Assembly: GCF_014647655.1 (NCBI RefSeq)
Contig: NZ_BMPP01000002.1
Location: 1 to 64,000, forward strand
Length of the DNA stretch: 64,000 nt
Source: Deinococcus malanensis
GTDB lineage: Bacteria; Deinococcota; Deinococci; Deinococcales; Deinococcaceae
Reading direction: 5' to 3'
Made by a program: the position numbers and the translations under genes. Below, piece by piece: positions 26,391 to 40,428 of this stretch; position 1 is the first letter of the stretch, and every line of letters begins with the position of its first letter. Under the pieces are notes generated by a model, which did no database searches, was not told the DNA's origin, and saw only the letters and a program-made list of their open reading frames with translations.

Positions 26391-27323
26391 GATGACCGTT
26401 GCCCAAGTGTCCAACCCCCACGATAGCGCCGTGCTGGAGCACGCCCGGGTCGCCGCAGAGCTCAAGGCGCGCCGGAAACGCCACAACCGCATCACCAACG
26501 CCGTGGCCTACAGCATTCTGATCGTGATCGCGCTGATCATGCTCTACCCGTTCTACTGGACCCTGATCACGTCGTTTGAACCGACTGGCAACATCTACGA
26601 GGCCAAACTGCTGCCCAAGGGCTTCAGTCTGCGCAACTACGCGGAAATCTTCTCGGGCACGACCGTGCCGTTCTGGCGCCTGATCGTCAACAGTCTGGTG
26701 ATCTGCACGCTGGGTGTCACACTGACGGTCACCCTGGCCGCGCTGGCCGCCTATCCGCTGTCCAAGATGCACTTCCCGGGCCGGGACCTGATTTTCTACG
26801 CGATCCTGGTGCTGATGGTCCTGCCCAACGAGTCCGGGCTGATCGTCAACTACATCACGACCATCAAACTGGGGCTGCTCCAGCAGACCAACCCGGTGGT
26901 GGACGCCATCCGCCAGTACATGGCGGTGGTGCTGCCGGGACTGGCCAGCATCGTGGGGCTGTTCCTGCTGCGTCAGGCCTACCTGAGCGTGCCGCAGGAA
27001 CTGATCGAGGCTGCTCGTATCGACGGGGCGCCTGAACTGACCATCTGGAGGCGGGTGCTGCTGCCACTTGCTCTGCCGACCATCGTGGCGTTCTCGATTC
27101 TGGAATTCGTGGCGTACTGGAACAGCTTTCTCTGGGCGCGCATCATGCTGCCCGACAAGGACATGATGCCGCTGTCTGCCGGACTGCTGGAACTGTCCGG
27201 CACCTTTTCCACCAACAGCCGCGCGGTCATGGCCGGCGCGGTGATCACCATCATCCCGATCCTGATCGTGTTCATGCTGGGCCAGAAGTACTTCATGAAG
27301 GGCCTGGAAGGCGCGGTCAAGGG

Positions 27324-27327
<4 letters not shown>
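26383..27327 (+). CDS. Sugar ABC transporter permease, MalG type
   Basis: 314 residues with six membrane segments (first AYSILIVIALIMLYPFYWTLI). The EAA loop reads ELIEAARIDGAPELTIWRRV. It pairs with the preceding MalF-type subunit to form the channel. ATG 26383 has GTGGAGG eight bases upstream, and the gene overlaps its neighbour by eight bases. Its own end overlaps the start of the FAD oxidoreductase by four bases, so expression is tightly coupled. Confidence 0.9.
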
Positions 27328-28708
<1,381 letters not shown>

Positions 28709-28712
<4 letters not shown>

Positions 28713-29479
28713 CCCGAATCTTCAACCCGGCCGACCCGCACGCCACGCCCATGGTCAATGGCGCGCCATACCGTGTCGAACGCCGCGTACTGGCCGGCGC
28801 GCCGTGTGTATTGGAGTTACCGCCGGAAGAGACGCCGATACGGGCCTCCTGTCTGGTGTTTCACGGGGCCTGGGCGGCCAAGGAGGGCAAACTGGGCGTG
28901 TATTCCACTCTGGCCGCGCAGGGCATTGTCGTGGTCATTCCGGACGCGCCCCTGCACGGCGAGCGGCAGGCCGAGACGCCAGTGGGGCTGAATGCCCGCG
29001 AGTACGTGTGGGAAAGCGTGCGGCGCAGTGTTGCAGAAATGCCGGCGGTACTGGAAACTCTCGACGATCTCTTTGGAGTGCTGCCGGTCTGGGTCACCGG
29101 AAGCAGTATGGGCGGGTACGTCACGCTGAGCCTTCTCCAGACGTTGCCCCGGGTCCAGAAGGCAGCCGCGCTGATTACCTCCGGGGTGTGGCACGAACCG
29201 GAGGTGGGGGTTCCGGAGCTTCGCGCCTTTCTGGAGCAGTACCGCCCAGTTGCCAATGCGGTGGCCTGTGCGCCGGCCCCACTGCTGCTGGCCAGTGGTG
29301 AGGTCGACCCGGCCTTTCCGCTGGACCTTCACCACACGCCGACCGCCGCCGCCTTAAGGCAGGCCTATGCCGGGGCCGGAGCGCCCGAGCGCTTTCAAGA
29401 AGCCACGTTTCCCGGAGTCGGCCACTACACGAGCCAGCGCATGAGGGACCTGACCGTGCGCTTCCTGCTGGCAGAATGA
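28709..29479 (+). CDS. Alpha/beta hydrolase
   Basis: 256 residues. The fold is visible from ASCLVFHGAWAAKEG (oxyanion region), the nucleophile elbow GSSMGG and SGEVDPAFPL (likely acid) to the catalytic His in GVGHYTS near the C-terminus. It therefore looks like an active serine hydrolase or esterase. There is no signal peptide, so it acts in the cytoplasm on an imported compound, possibly removing an acyl or ester group. The ATG overlaps the oxidoreductase stop by four bases. Confidence 0.85.
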
Positions 29480-29483
29480 CGCC

Positions 29484-31052
29484 GTGACGGATCTGCCCGC
29501 CGACCAACCTGCTGCTTCATCTCGCATCCTGCTGCTGCCACCCGACACCCGGCCTCCCACCCTGGACCTGCCGGTGGGCCTGGGCCGCATGACCGGCGCA
29601 CGGGTCAGCGTGCCGCCGGCCGAAGCCCTGCCTGACTTCTTTACCCCCGGGGATACCACTGTCCTGCGCCAGTGGACGCTGCGCCATGCCACTGCTGCAG
29701 ACGCCATGGTGGTGTGCCTGGAAACGCTGTGCCTGGGCGGTATGATTCCTGCCCGGCGCGTGTCGGACGCGCTGGACGTGGCCCTGGAACGGCTCGAAAC
29801 GCTCCGAGTGATCAAACGGCTGAACCCTGGGCTCCGTATCTACGCTTTTGGTGTGGTGGTCCGGGTGGCCCACGACAATGATCCGCACGAGGAAAAGCCT
29901 TATTACGGCGACTGGGGCCGCGAACTGCGGGCCTACAGCACCGCCTTTGACCGCCACGCCCGGCACGGTGAGCCGGAACGTCAGGCCCTGATACAGGCGC
30001 GCGCCGGAGTGCCGGCAGATATCCTGGAGGACTGGCTGGGAACCCGTGAACGCAACCGGGCACTGCATCTGGCGGCCATGGACCTGCTGCACCAGGGCGT
30101 CCTGGAACATCTGTGCATCACCCTGGACGACACCAGCGAATACGGTCTGGCGGCCTTTGACCGCCGCATGCTCGAAGCGCGCGCCGACGAACTGAACCTG
30201 TGGGAGCACTTCGACACCTATCCCGGAGCCGACGAGGTGCCCTGTGCACTGCTGACCCGTGCCCTGCGGCACGGCCTTCCGCCTGCGCGGGCCTGGGTGC
30301 GCTACAGCGGAACCATGGGGGCCGCCACCGGAATGATCTACGAGGACCGCCCGGCAGGCGAGCTGGTGCGTGCTCACCTGCGCGCAGCCGGGTGCGTTCC
30401 GGCCGACAGCCTCCACGAGGCAGACTTCGTGCTGGCGGTCAACACGCCGGGTCAGCGGCAGGCCAACGTACAGCCGGATCCGGCCACCGTGGACACGCCA
30501 GACCGGCACCTTCCGGCGTTTGTGGATGAGCTGATATCGGACATGCACAAAGGTCGCCCGGTAAGTCTGGCCGACGTCGCCTATCCCAACGGTGCCGAAC
30601 GCCGGCTGTGGACCCTGCTGCAGCGGGCGCCCCTGTCACAACTGGCGGGGTACAGCGCCTGGAATACGGCGGGGAACACTCTGGGCTCGGCAGTGGCCTT
30701 CGGGGCACTGGCCTCCCTGGTGCAGGACCGCGCCACACAGGCAGAAATGCTCTTTACACGTATGCTCGACGACGCGCTGTATCAGGCCTGGACTCGGCCC
30801 GAGGTCCGCGCCGCACTGGAATCTCCCAGCCCCTTTGACCTCGGTGAGCAGCGGGCTGAAGCCGAGACCATCCTGCAGCGTATCGTCACTCCCCGTGCCC
30901 ATTCCCTCTGGAACACTCACTTTGCCGGCACAGGCCTGAGCCTGAATCTGGGTCCGGCCCATCTGGCCTGGCCACGACTGTTCACCGGGGTCTTTCCTCT
31001 GCGCGTAGAGCAGCCTCACCAGCAACCCGCACCATCCGCAGGGGACCAGTGA
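29484..31052 (+). CDS. DUF4127 family protein
   Basis: 522 residues; I place it in DUF4127 from its beginning (LLPPDTRPPTLDLPVGLG), the VCLETLCLGGMIPARR stretch and YSAWNTAGNTLGSAVAFG. Conserved Asp, Glu and Asn residues around LDDTSEYGLAAFDRRM and YPGADEV hint at a metal-dependent or glycosidase-like enzyme, but no function has been established to my knowledge. There is no signal peptide. GTG 29484 follows the hydrolase by four bases, and the kinase gene follows after ten. Its fixed place among sugar uptake and kinase genes suggests a step in sugar breakdown. Confidence 0.8.
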   Translation: MTDLPADQPAASSRILLLPPDTRPPTLDLPVGLGRMTGARVSVPPAEALPDFFTPGDTTVLRQWTLRHATAADAMVVCLETLCLGGMIPARRVSDALDVALERLETLRVIKRLNPGLRIYAFGVVVRVAHDNDPHEEKPYYGDWGRELRAYSTAFDRHARHGEPERQALIQARAGVPADILEDWLGTRERNRALHLAAMDLLHQGVLEHLCITLDDTSEYGLAAFDRRMLEARADELNLWEHFDTYPGADEVPCALLTRALRHGLPPARAWVRYSGTMGAATGMIYEDRPAGELVRAHLRAAGCVPADSLHEADFVLAVNTPGQRQANVQPDPATVDTPDRHLPAFVDELISDMHKGRPVSLADVAYPNGAERRLWTLLQRAPLSQLAGYSAWNTAGNTLGSAVAFGALASLVQDRATQAEMLFTRMLDDALYQAWTRPEVRAALESPSPFDLGEQRAEAETILQRIVTPRAHSLWNTHFAGTGLSLNLGPAHLAWPRLFTGVFPLRVEQPHQQPAPSAGDQ

Positions 31053-31062
31053 CAATAGGGCC

Positions 31063-31974
31063 ATGACCTCTGGCGCTTCACAGCCTTCTTTGCTTGCTCT
31101 GGATATTGGCGGCACTTCGATCCGCGCTGCCCTGGTTCAGGACGGCCATGTGCAGGACCGGCGCGAAATTCCCACGCCCAAACCCGCCACGCCGGACGCG
31201 GTCATGGCGGCTGCCCTTGACCTTGCCCGTCCACTGGTTTCCCATGCGCAAGCGCTGGGCGTGGCCTGCGCCGGTGCCGTGGCAGGAGGACGCGTGACCG
31301 CCACTGCCACCCATACCTTTCCAGGCTGGACAGACATTCCTCTGGCCGCGACCCTGAGCGACGAGACTGGCCTTCCCTGTGCCGCTCTCAATGACGCCCG
31401 GGCTGCTGCCTGGGGAGAGTATGTGGCCGGCGCTGGCCGTGGCAGCTCCGAATTCATGTTTGTGACGGTCAGTACCGGGGTGGGGGCCGGGCTGATCCTG
31501 GGCGGGCATCTTCATCTCGCAGCCAACGGCCTGGACGCCGAGCTCGGCTTTGTCAGCGTGCCAGCGCAGTGGGGACCCGGCATCGCAGTTCCACCGCTGG
31601 GACATCTCGGCCCGCTGGAATTCGAAACCAGCGGCACAGCGCTGGGCGCGCGAGCACAGGCGCTGGGGTTTTCCAGTGCCAGGGCCCTGTGTGACGCTGC
31701 CGAAGCGGGAAACAGCCGTGCAGAGTCCGAGTACCGGCACTCCGCCGTTCTGCTGGCCTGGAAGCTCGCAGACATAGCTGCCCTGCTGGGCGTCACCCAG
31801 GTAGCACTGGGCGGCAGCGTAGGACTGCGTCCCGGCTACCTGGAACGGGTCCGTGCCTGTCTGGGCCATTTTCCGGACCGTTATCGGCCGGAGGTGGTTC
31901 ACGCCCAGCAGGGCCCTGACGCCGGACTTCTCGGAGCAGCCCTGTGGGCCGGACAGAGCGCCTTTCAATCGTAA
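31063..31974 (+). CDS. ROK family sugar kinase lacking the zinc site
   Basis: 303 residues. The phosphate-1 motif LALDIGGTSIRAALV is at residues 11-25. The catalytic Asp is in LNDARAAAWGEY, and the phosphate-2 region is VSTGVGAGLILGG. The hallmark ROK zinc site is gone: the ExGH motif reads ELGFVSV, and the CxCGxxGC block reads PPLGHLGPLEFETSG with no Cys. The adenosine motif ALGGSVGL is intact, so an active kinase without zinc is plausible, perhaps for an amino sugar. It closes the operon that begins at 25455. Confidence 0.85.
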   Translation: MTSGASQPSLLALDIGGTSIRAALVQDGHVQDRREIPTPKPATPDAVMAAALDLARPLVSHAQALGVACAGAVAGGRVTATATHTFPGWTDIPLAATLSDETGLPCAALNDARAAAWGEYVAGAGRGSSEFMFVTVSTGVGAGLILGGHLHLAANGLDAELGFVSVPAQWGPGIAVPPLGHLGPLEFETSGTALGARAQALGFSSARALCDAAEAGNSRAESEYRHSAVLLAWKLADIAALLGVTQVALGGSVGLRPGYLERVRACLGHFPDRYRPEVVHAQQGPDAGLLGAALWAGQSAFQS

Positions 31975-32095
31975 GGTAAAGATCATGCCAGCCCCTGCCC
32001 ACGCCACCTCTTTGAAGCGACTTTTGATCGTCTGACAGCGTGTTTACGCCGCCGTCACGGGCGTGTTAGCCTCCCCGTACCTACAAGGAGGCAAC

Positions 32096-33673
<1,578 letters not shown>

Positions 33674-33769
33674 GCCGCGACCAGAAGTTCAGGTGGCCAG
33701 GGGCGGTTCATGATCCCCCTGTGCCTGCCTCTTTTGACCCCTGACCATCTGCGGCGGAGAATGGTGCCC

Positions 33770-34279
33770 ATGACAACAGATCCTAACGACGATCGTGCCG
33801 GGCGGGCGCATCTTGCCTTCGCCCGCCTGCTGCCCAAGCTGTTCCGGGGCGGGCAGGCCTTTGTGGGCGTGGAAGCCTCGCTGAGCGGACTCAGCGCCGG
33901 TCTGGCCGTCACACGCCCCTCCGGTCTGCCGCACAGCGTGGCCGAGCTGGTGGCCCACGTGAACTTCTGGCACCGCTGGATGCTGGACATCATCGAGTCC
34001 GGTCAGGCCACACCGTACCCCCGGCACGCCGAAGAGACCTGGCCGGAAGTGACGGAGGAGGACTGGAACCGGGTACGCCAGGAATTCTACGAACTGCTGG
34101 CACGCATCGACCCACACGCGGCCCGGCCGGACCTGGCCAGTCCGGTCAACCACGACGAGACCATCGGCGAACTGCTGGCCGACATGGCCCTGCACACCGC
34201 CCACCATTTCGGGCAGATCGTGACCGTGCGTCAGGCCCTGGGTGCGTGGCCCCCTCCTGGCGGCGGCGACACCTGGTAG
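33770..34279 (+). CDS. DinB-family protein
   Basis: 169 residues. A four-helix DinB fold is suggested by the spaced histidines: HSVAELVAHVNFWHRWML in the second helix and ADMALHTAHHFGQIV in the last, giving a three-His metal site. In Firmicutes and Deinococcus this family includes damage-inducible proteins and bacillithiol transferases (BstA), a plausible link with the BshC gene 3 kb away. ATG 33770 is chosen; ATG 33761 is also open. The substrate is unknown. Confidence 0.82.
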   Translation: MTTDPNDDRAGRAHLAFARLLPKLFRGGQAFVGVEASLSGLSAGLAVTRPSGLPHSVAELVAHVNFWHRWMLDIIESGQATPYPRHAEETWPEVTEEDWNRVRQEFYELLARIDPHAARPDLASPVNHDETIGELLADMALHTAHHFGQIVTVRQALGAWPPPGGGDTW

Positions 34280-34426
34280 GACCTCCAGTAAGGTCTCGTC
34301 CGGCAGGGCCGTGGACTGACCGGAGCCCAGGAATCAGCCGTTACAACTGCTGGTCCGCCGATTTTCCCGGGACTGCATCACGTCAGTTCGTCCAGCCCCA
34401 TCCTCGCTCTCCCAGGAGTTGTGTGC

Positions 34427-35716
34427 ATGTCCAACGTCTTCTACCGTTCCAGTAAGCCTTATCCCGTCGCCGTGCGAGGGGGGGGCGTCTATGTCTTTGA
34501 CCGCGACGGCCGCCGGTATCTGGACGGCTCGTCGGGCGCCCTGGTCGCCAACATCGGACATGGACGGATGCAGGTGGCCGACGCCATGGCCCGGCAGGCG
34601 CGGGAGCTGGCCTTTGTGCACGGTTCGCAGTTTTCCAGCGATGTCCTGGAGGAGTACGCCGCGCGCCTCTGCGCTTTTCTGGAGCTGCCGGGCTATAGGT
34701 TCTGGGCGGTCTCCGGCGGTTCGGAGGCCAACGAGAGCGCCATCAAGCTGGCGCGGCAGTATCACGTCGAGCGGGGCGAGCCGGGCCGCTTCAAGGTGAT
34801 GACGCGCGTGCCGAGCTACCACGGCGCGTCGCTGGGCGCCCTGGCCGCGTCCGGGATGGGCGCACGCCGGGCGCTGTATGCCCCCCTGATGAACGAAGAC
34901 GCCTGGCCGAAGATGCCCAAGCCTGACCCCCGGCTGTCCGGCGAAGACGACGCCGAGCGCCTGCGCGAGGTGCTGGAAGCTTCAGGGCCAGAGACCGTAG
35001 CGGCCTTTCTGTGTGAGCCGGTCGTGGGAGCCTCGGACGCCGCGCTGGCGCCCAACCCGGGCTATCACCCACGTATCGCAGAAATCTGCCGGGAGTACGG
35101 GGTGCTGCTTATTGCCGATGAGGTCATGGCGGGCATGGGCCGGTGTGGAGTGCCCCTGGCCACCCGCCTGGGCGGACCGGTCACGCCTGACATCGTGGTC
35201 CTGGGCAAGGGACTGGCTGCCGGCTACGCCCCGCTGGCTGGGCTGGCCGCCAGCCCAGCCATATACGACACGGTGATGACCGGCAGCGGCGCTTTCAAGC
35301 ACGGATTTACCTACGCGGGTCACCCGGTCAGTGTGGCCGCAGGCCTGAGCGTGCTGGAAATCGTAGAGCGCGAGAAGCTGACCGACTGTGCTGTTACCCA
35401 GGGGCACAAGCTGCTGCAGGGTCTTCAGGCGCTGGCCGGGCGGCACCCGGTGGTGCTGGAGGCGCGCGGACACGGCCTGCTGCTGGGGCTGGTCCTGGGT
35501 GACCCGGCGACCGGAGGGGCCTTCGAGACCCCGGGCCTCGCCGAACAGGTTGCGGCCTGCGCGCGAAAACTTGGCCTGCTTACCTACCCGGGCAGCGGTG
35601 CGGTCGACGGGATCAGGGGCGATCACCTGCTGCTGGGACCGCCCCTGAGCATCTCGGACTCGGAAATTGGCGAGCTGCTGGAGGTGCTGGATCAGGCGCT
35701 GGGCAGCTGTGCCTGA
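34427..35716 (+). CDS. Class III PLP-dependent aminotransferase
   Basis: 429 residues of the omega-amino acid/acetylornithine aminotransferase group. Seen here: YLDGSSGALVANIGHG, SGGSEANESAIKLAR (cofactor phosphate), IADEVMAGMGRCG (Asp to the pyridine nitrogen) and VLGKGLAAGYAPL with the Schiff-base Lys. ATG 34427 has CAGGAG eight bases upstream. It is an isolated gene between the DinB gene and a convergent glycosyltransferase, so the amino donor and product cannot be told. GABA, beta-alanine or diamine aminotransferase are all possible. Confidence 0.87.
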   Translation: MSNVFYRSSKPYPVAVRGGGVYVFDRDGRRYLDGSSGALVANIGHGRMQVADAMARQARELAFVHGSQFSSDVLEEYAARLCAFLELPGYRFWAVSGGSEANESAIKLARQYHVERGEPGRFKVMTRVPSYHGASLGALAASGMGARRALYAPLMNEDAWPKMPKPDPRLSGEDDAERLREVLEASGPETVAAFLCEPVVGASDAALAPNPGYHPRIAEICREYGVLLIADEVMAGMGRCGVPLATRLGGPVTPDIVVLGKGLAAGYAPLAGLAASPAIYDTVMTGSGAFKHGFTYAGHPVSVAAGLSVLEIVEREKLTDCAVTQGHKLLQGLQALAGRHPVVLEARGHGLLLGLVLGDPATGGAFETPGLAEQVAACARKLGLLTYPGSGAVDGIRGDHLLLGPPLSISDSEIGELLEVLDQALGSCA

Positions 35717-35735
35717 GGCGCGGGGCAGGTGAGGG

Positions 35736-36500
35736 TCAGGGCCGGGTTTTGCGCAGGCGCTTTTTCTCGGTCTGCACCATCCGCACGAAGCGGGCCAGCC
35801 GTGGAGCGCGGTTCCAGCGTTTCGGGTCAAGACCGACCCGCCAGATAAATTCGACCCCCAGCTTGCGCGTCCAGGCTGGAGCCAGATCGGCCGTGCCGGC
35901 CAGCACGTCGATTACACCGCCGCAGCCGATGGTGACTGGGGTATTGAGAACCTGGCGCCAGTACTGGTTGAACATCTCCTGCCGGCCGGCGCCCATAGCC
36001 GTCAACAGCAGGTTCGCGCCGCTGTCCCGGACCAGTTCAGCGACGCGCTGGTCTTCCTCCGGCTTGAAATAGCCGTGGTGAATGCCCGCCACCTGTATCC
36101 CGAAATCGCGGTGGGCGTTCTGCGCCGCCTGCTCGGCCACGCCGGGCTTGGCGCCCAGGAAGAACACCCGCAGTTCGGGACCGTGACGGGCCATCAGCCC
36201 CCGGACGATGTCGAAGCCCGGCGCGCGTGGCACAGGGGTCCGGCACAGTTCTCTGGCGGCATATACGATCCCGACGCCGTCGGCGGTGACCAGGTCGGCC
36301 GCCTGCATGGCCTGGGTGAATTCAGGCGAGGTGCGCGACTGCACGATGAATTCGGGATTCAGGGTAACCACCGTGTGCCCGGTGCGGGGTGTGGCGAACA
36401 TCCAGCCGCTCAGCACATCGAGCGTCTCGGACAGAGAAATCACGTCCAGCGGCAGATCAAACAGCGTGATGCGCTGGCCGGAGGGGGGAGTGACGGTCAT
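35736..36500 (-). CDS. WecG/TagA/CpsF family glycosyltransferase
   Basis: 254 residues. The family core reads TLNPEFIVQS, DLVTADGVGIVYAAR, RVFFLGAKPGVAEQAA, LLTAMGAGRQEMF and GCGGVIDVLAGTADLAPAW, ending with a Lys/Arg-rich membrane-associating tail. Enzymes of this group add N-acetylmannosamine or its uronate to a lipid-linked sugar for cell-surface polymers. ATG 36500 is chosen; TAGAAT lies ten bases upstream on the minus strand, and a second ATG at 36512 is possible. It is divergent from the Crp-type regulator. Confidence 0.88.
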   Translation of the reverse strand: MTVTPPSGQRITLFDLPLDVISLSETLDVLSGWMFATPRTGHTVVTLNPEFIVQSRTSPEFTQAMQAADLVTADGVGIVYAARELCRTPVPRAPGFDIVRGLMARHGPELRVFFLGAKPGVAEQAAQNAHRDFGIQVAGIHHGYFKPEEDQRVAELVRDSGANLLLTAMGAGRQEMFNQYWRQVLNTPVTIGCGGVIDVLAGTADLAPAWTRKLGVEFIWRVGLDPKRWNRAPRLARFVRMVQTEKKRLRKTRP

Positions 36501-36596
36501 GCTGGCGGCCATTCTAACCGCTCCCCCGGGCACCCACCCGCCGCCCGTGCCAAAGGTGCCGTGCGGCGGAGCGGACGGTGCGGCATACTGCAGGAC

Positions 36597-37271
36597 ATGT
36601 TGCCCGGTGCTTTTGGTGCGTTGCCTACAGAAACCCAGGCGCACCTTCTTTCCGCGGGCCGCCTGGGACGCTGGGGACGCGCGGACCTGCTGTTTCACCC
36701 GGAGGACCCGGCGGAGACCTTCTACGTGCTGACCCGCGGCTCGGTCAGGCTCTATCGCCTGGGCACCGGTGCCCGGGAGGTCACCCTTGACGTCCACGGC
36801 CCCGGCGCCCTGCTGGGTATCTCGGCCCTTACCCCGGGGTCCACCTACGGCATGTACGCCGAGGCCATGGACGACACCGAAGCCCTTCAGCTGGGCTGCG
36901 GCAACCTGGGGCGCGTGCTGCAGGCACACCCGGCCATCGGGGTGGCGCTGACCGAGCAGATGACCCAGCAGACGCGCGGAGTCCAGGAGCGGCTTTCGGG
37001 GCTGGTGTTCCTGGAGGTCTCGCAGCGCCTGGCCTTAGCCCTGCTGGGCCTGGCCGAGCGCGAGGGCCCCTGGCCCGACGAAGGGTCGCTGGCCCTGCGG
37101 GACCGGGTCTCGCATCAGGACCTTGCTCATCTGGTGGGCAGTACCCGCGAGACCATCACCAAGCTGCTGGGCGACTTTCGCACGCGGGGCCTGCTGGATC
37201 TGGGGTACCGCCGCATCATCCTGACCGACCGGCCGGGTCTGCAGCAGGCGGTTCGCGAGCCTCTGCGTTAG
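36597..37271 (+). CDS. Crp/Fnr family transcriptional regulator
   Basis: 224 residues. The N-terminal cyclic-nucleotide-like barrel includes GRWGRADLLFHPEDPAETFY and VLTRGSVRLYRLG. The PxE-type cAMP pocket is not obvious. The C-terminal helix-turn-helix reads VSHQDLAHLVGSTRETITKLLGDF, close to the Crp consensus. No Fnr-type Cys cluster is present. ATG 36597 has CATACT seven bases upstream (36584-36589), consistent with a leaderless message. Target genes are unknown; the divergent glycosyltransferase and the following bshC are near candidates. Confidence 0.88.
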   Translation: MLPGAFGALPTETQAHLLSAGRLGRWGRADLLFHPEDPAETFYVLTRGSVRLYRLGTGAREVTLDVHGPGALLGISALTPGSTYGMYAEAMDDTEALQLGCGNLGRVLQAHPAIGVALTEQMTQQTRGVQERLSGLVFLEVSQRLALALLGLAEREGPWPDEGSLALRDRVSHQDLAHLVGSTRETITKLLGDFRTRGLLDLGYRRIILTDRPGLQQAVREPLR

Positions 37272-37346
37272 CCGGTCGTACCGGCAGGACAGCGCTGGAA
37301 CTTCGGAACACACTGCCTCTGACAAAATGCTTTAACGTGGAGCCTC

Positions 37347-38975
<1,629 letters not shown>

Positions 38976-38980
38976 GCAGA

Positions 38981-39007
38981 AAGGCGGCCTGCCTGGACCG
39001 CCGCCTT
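38981..39007 (+). terminator. Terminator after bshC
   Basis: AAGGCGGC and GCCGCCTT pair around an 11-base loop, starting six bases after the stop. A second inverted repeat, ACGGTTGAA (39034-39042) with TTCAACCGT (39059-39067), follows between the convergent bshC and ftsY genes. Confidence 0.65.
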
Positions 39008-39114
39008 CATTGACAGCGATCTCTGCTCCATTGACGGTTGAAGTCAACAGGAGTGCAGTTCAACCGTAGTTTCTCCATTCCCCGTGCTACAGCACTCTGC
39101 CGTGACTCCCGCTC

Positions 39115-40071
39115 TCAGGCTTTGGGAATATCCACGTCGAACAGGGCGCGCACAAATTCCTGGCTGTCAAATGGCTGCAGGTCGCCCGCCTGTTCTCCCA
39201 CGCCGATGAACTTGATGGGCACACCCAGCTCACGCACGATCGGAATCAGGATGCCGCCCTTGGCCGTGCCGTCAAGTTTGGTCACGATCACGCCTGTCAG
39301 AGGCGTCGCCTCATGGAACTTTTTGGCCTGCTGCAGGCCGTTCTGGCCAGTGACGGCGTCCAGCACGAGCCACACCTCGGCCGGCTCGCCGGGGTCGGCT
39401 TTCTCGATGACCCGGCGCACCTTCTTGAGCTCCTCCATGAGGTTGTGTTTGTTGTGCAGGCGGCCAGCCGTATCCACGAACAGCAGGTCGGTGCCACGCG
39501 CCGCGCGCGCAGAGGCCCCGTCGAAGGCCACCGCCGCAGGGTCGCCCCCGTCGATGCCCTGGACCACCGGAATGCCCAGGCGGTCGCCCCAGACACCCAG
39601 TTGTGCGCCCGCCGCAGCACGAAAGGTATCGCCGGCAGCGAACATCACGCTTTTGCCGCGGGTCATGTAGTACTGCCCCAGCTTGGCAATGGTGGTGGTC
39701 TTGCCGACGCCGTTCACGCCGATGACCATCACTACATGGCCCTTGGGGTCCACGCGGCTGCGGCTGACATCAGGTGCGAAACCCAGCTTGCGGAATTCCG
39801 CGCGGCGCGCGTCCGGTTCCAGCTGCAACACCAGCGCGTCCATCAGGGCCTGCTGCAGGTTCTTGCCCTCGCTGGAGCGCACATCCTCCAGAATTTCCTC
39901 GGTGGCGGCGCGGCCCACATCCGCAGCAATCAGCGCGTATTCCAGGTCCTCGATGGTTTCAAGGCGGTTCGTGAAGACGTCACGCACGTCATTGCCGAGA
40001 AACCCGGCAGTGTCATTGATCTGCTTGCGGGTTTTGCTCAGCCCGTCCCGCAGGCGCTCTAGCCAACTCAT
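39115..40071 (-). CDS. ftsY: Signal recognition particle receptor FtsY
   Basis: 318 residues, a GTPase that docks SRP-ribosome complexes at the membrane. The N domain (residues 1-95) is followed by the G domain: VIGVNGVGKTTTIAKLG (P-loop), FAAGDTFRAAAGAQL (insertion box), DTAGRLHNK (G3), TKLDGTAKGG (G4) and GVGEQAGDLQPF. The acidic A domain of E. coli FtsY is absent, as in many bacteria. Start ATG 40071 (MSWLER) has TATGCT six bases upstream (40078-40083), so the message is probably leaderless. Confidence 0.95.
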   Translation of the reverse strand: MSWLERLRDGLSKTRKQINDTAGFLGNDVRDVFTNRLETIEDLEYALIAADVGRAATEEILEDVRSSEGKNLQQALMDALVLQLEPDARRAEFRKLGFAPDVSRSRVDPKGHVVMVIGVNGVGKTTTIAKLGQYYMTRGKSVMFAAGDTFRAAAGAQLGVWGDRLGIPVVQGIDGGDPAAVAFDGASARAARGTDLLFVDTAGRLHNKHNLMEELKKVRRVIEKADPGEPAEVWLVLDAVTGQNGLQQAKKFHEATPLTGVIVTKLDGTAKGGILIPIVRELGVPIKFIGVGEQAGDLQPFDSQEFVRALFDVDIPKA

Positions 40072-40107
40072 GAGCCGAGCATAGCGCCGCACGGGCGCCC
40101 GGACGTC

Positions 40108-40428
40108 TCAGCCCGCCGAGTCTGACCGGGTGCGCACTTCACGGAGCAGCAGCAGCTTGATCTGCGACAGCCGTGAGCGGCTGAAGGCTCCCTTGCCCAG
40201 TACACGCTCGCCGCTGGTCAGGACAGGCACATTATGGTCGTAACGATCCTTGAGCGACGGGTCCGAATCCACGTCCACCACCTGGAATGCGAAGTCCAGT
40301 GCTTCCAGGTGGGACCGGGCCTGTTCGCACAGATGACAACCGGCGCGCGAGTACAGTGTCAGCACAGGCAGCGAGGGGCGCTGCTCTGAGCTGGCCTGTT
40401 CCGGTTCAGGCTGTTCCGGCCGGGTCAC
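40108..40428 (-). CDS. Glutaredoxin-like protein
   Basis: 106 residues. A thioredoxin fold with LTLYSRAGCHLCEQARSHLE (CxxC redox site), a cis-Pro in HNVPVLTSGE and a short C-terminal helix. It matches the DUF836/glutaredoxin-like group. The GTG start overlaps the TGA of the kinase gene (GTGA), so the pair is co-translated. The role could be thiol redox with bacillithiol or a partner protein; the substrate is unknown. Confidence 0.85.
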   Translation of the reverse strand: MTRPEQPEPEQASSEQRPSLPVLTLYSRAGCHLCEQARSHLEALDFAFQVVDVDSDPSLKDRYDHNVPVLTSGERVLGKGAFSRSRLSQIKLLLLREVRTRSDSAG

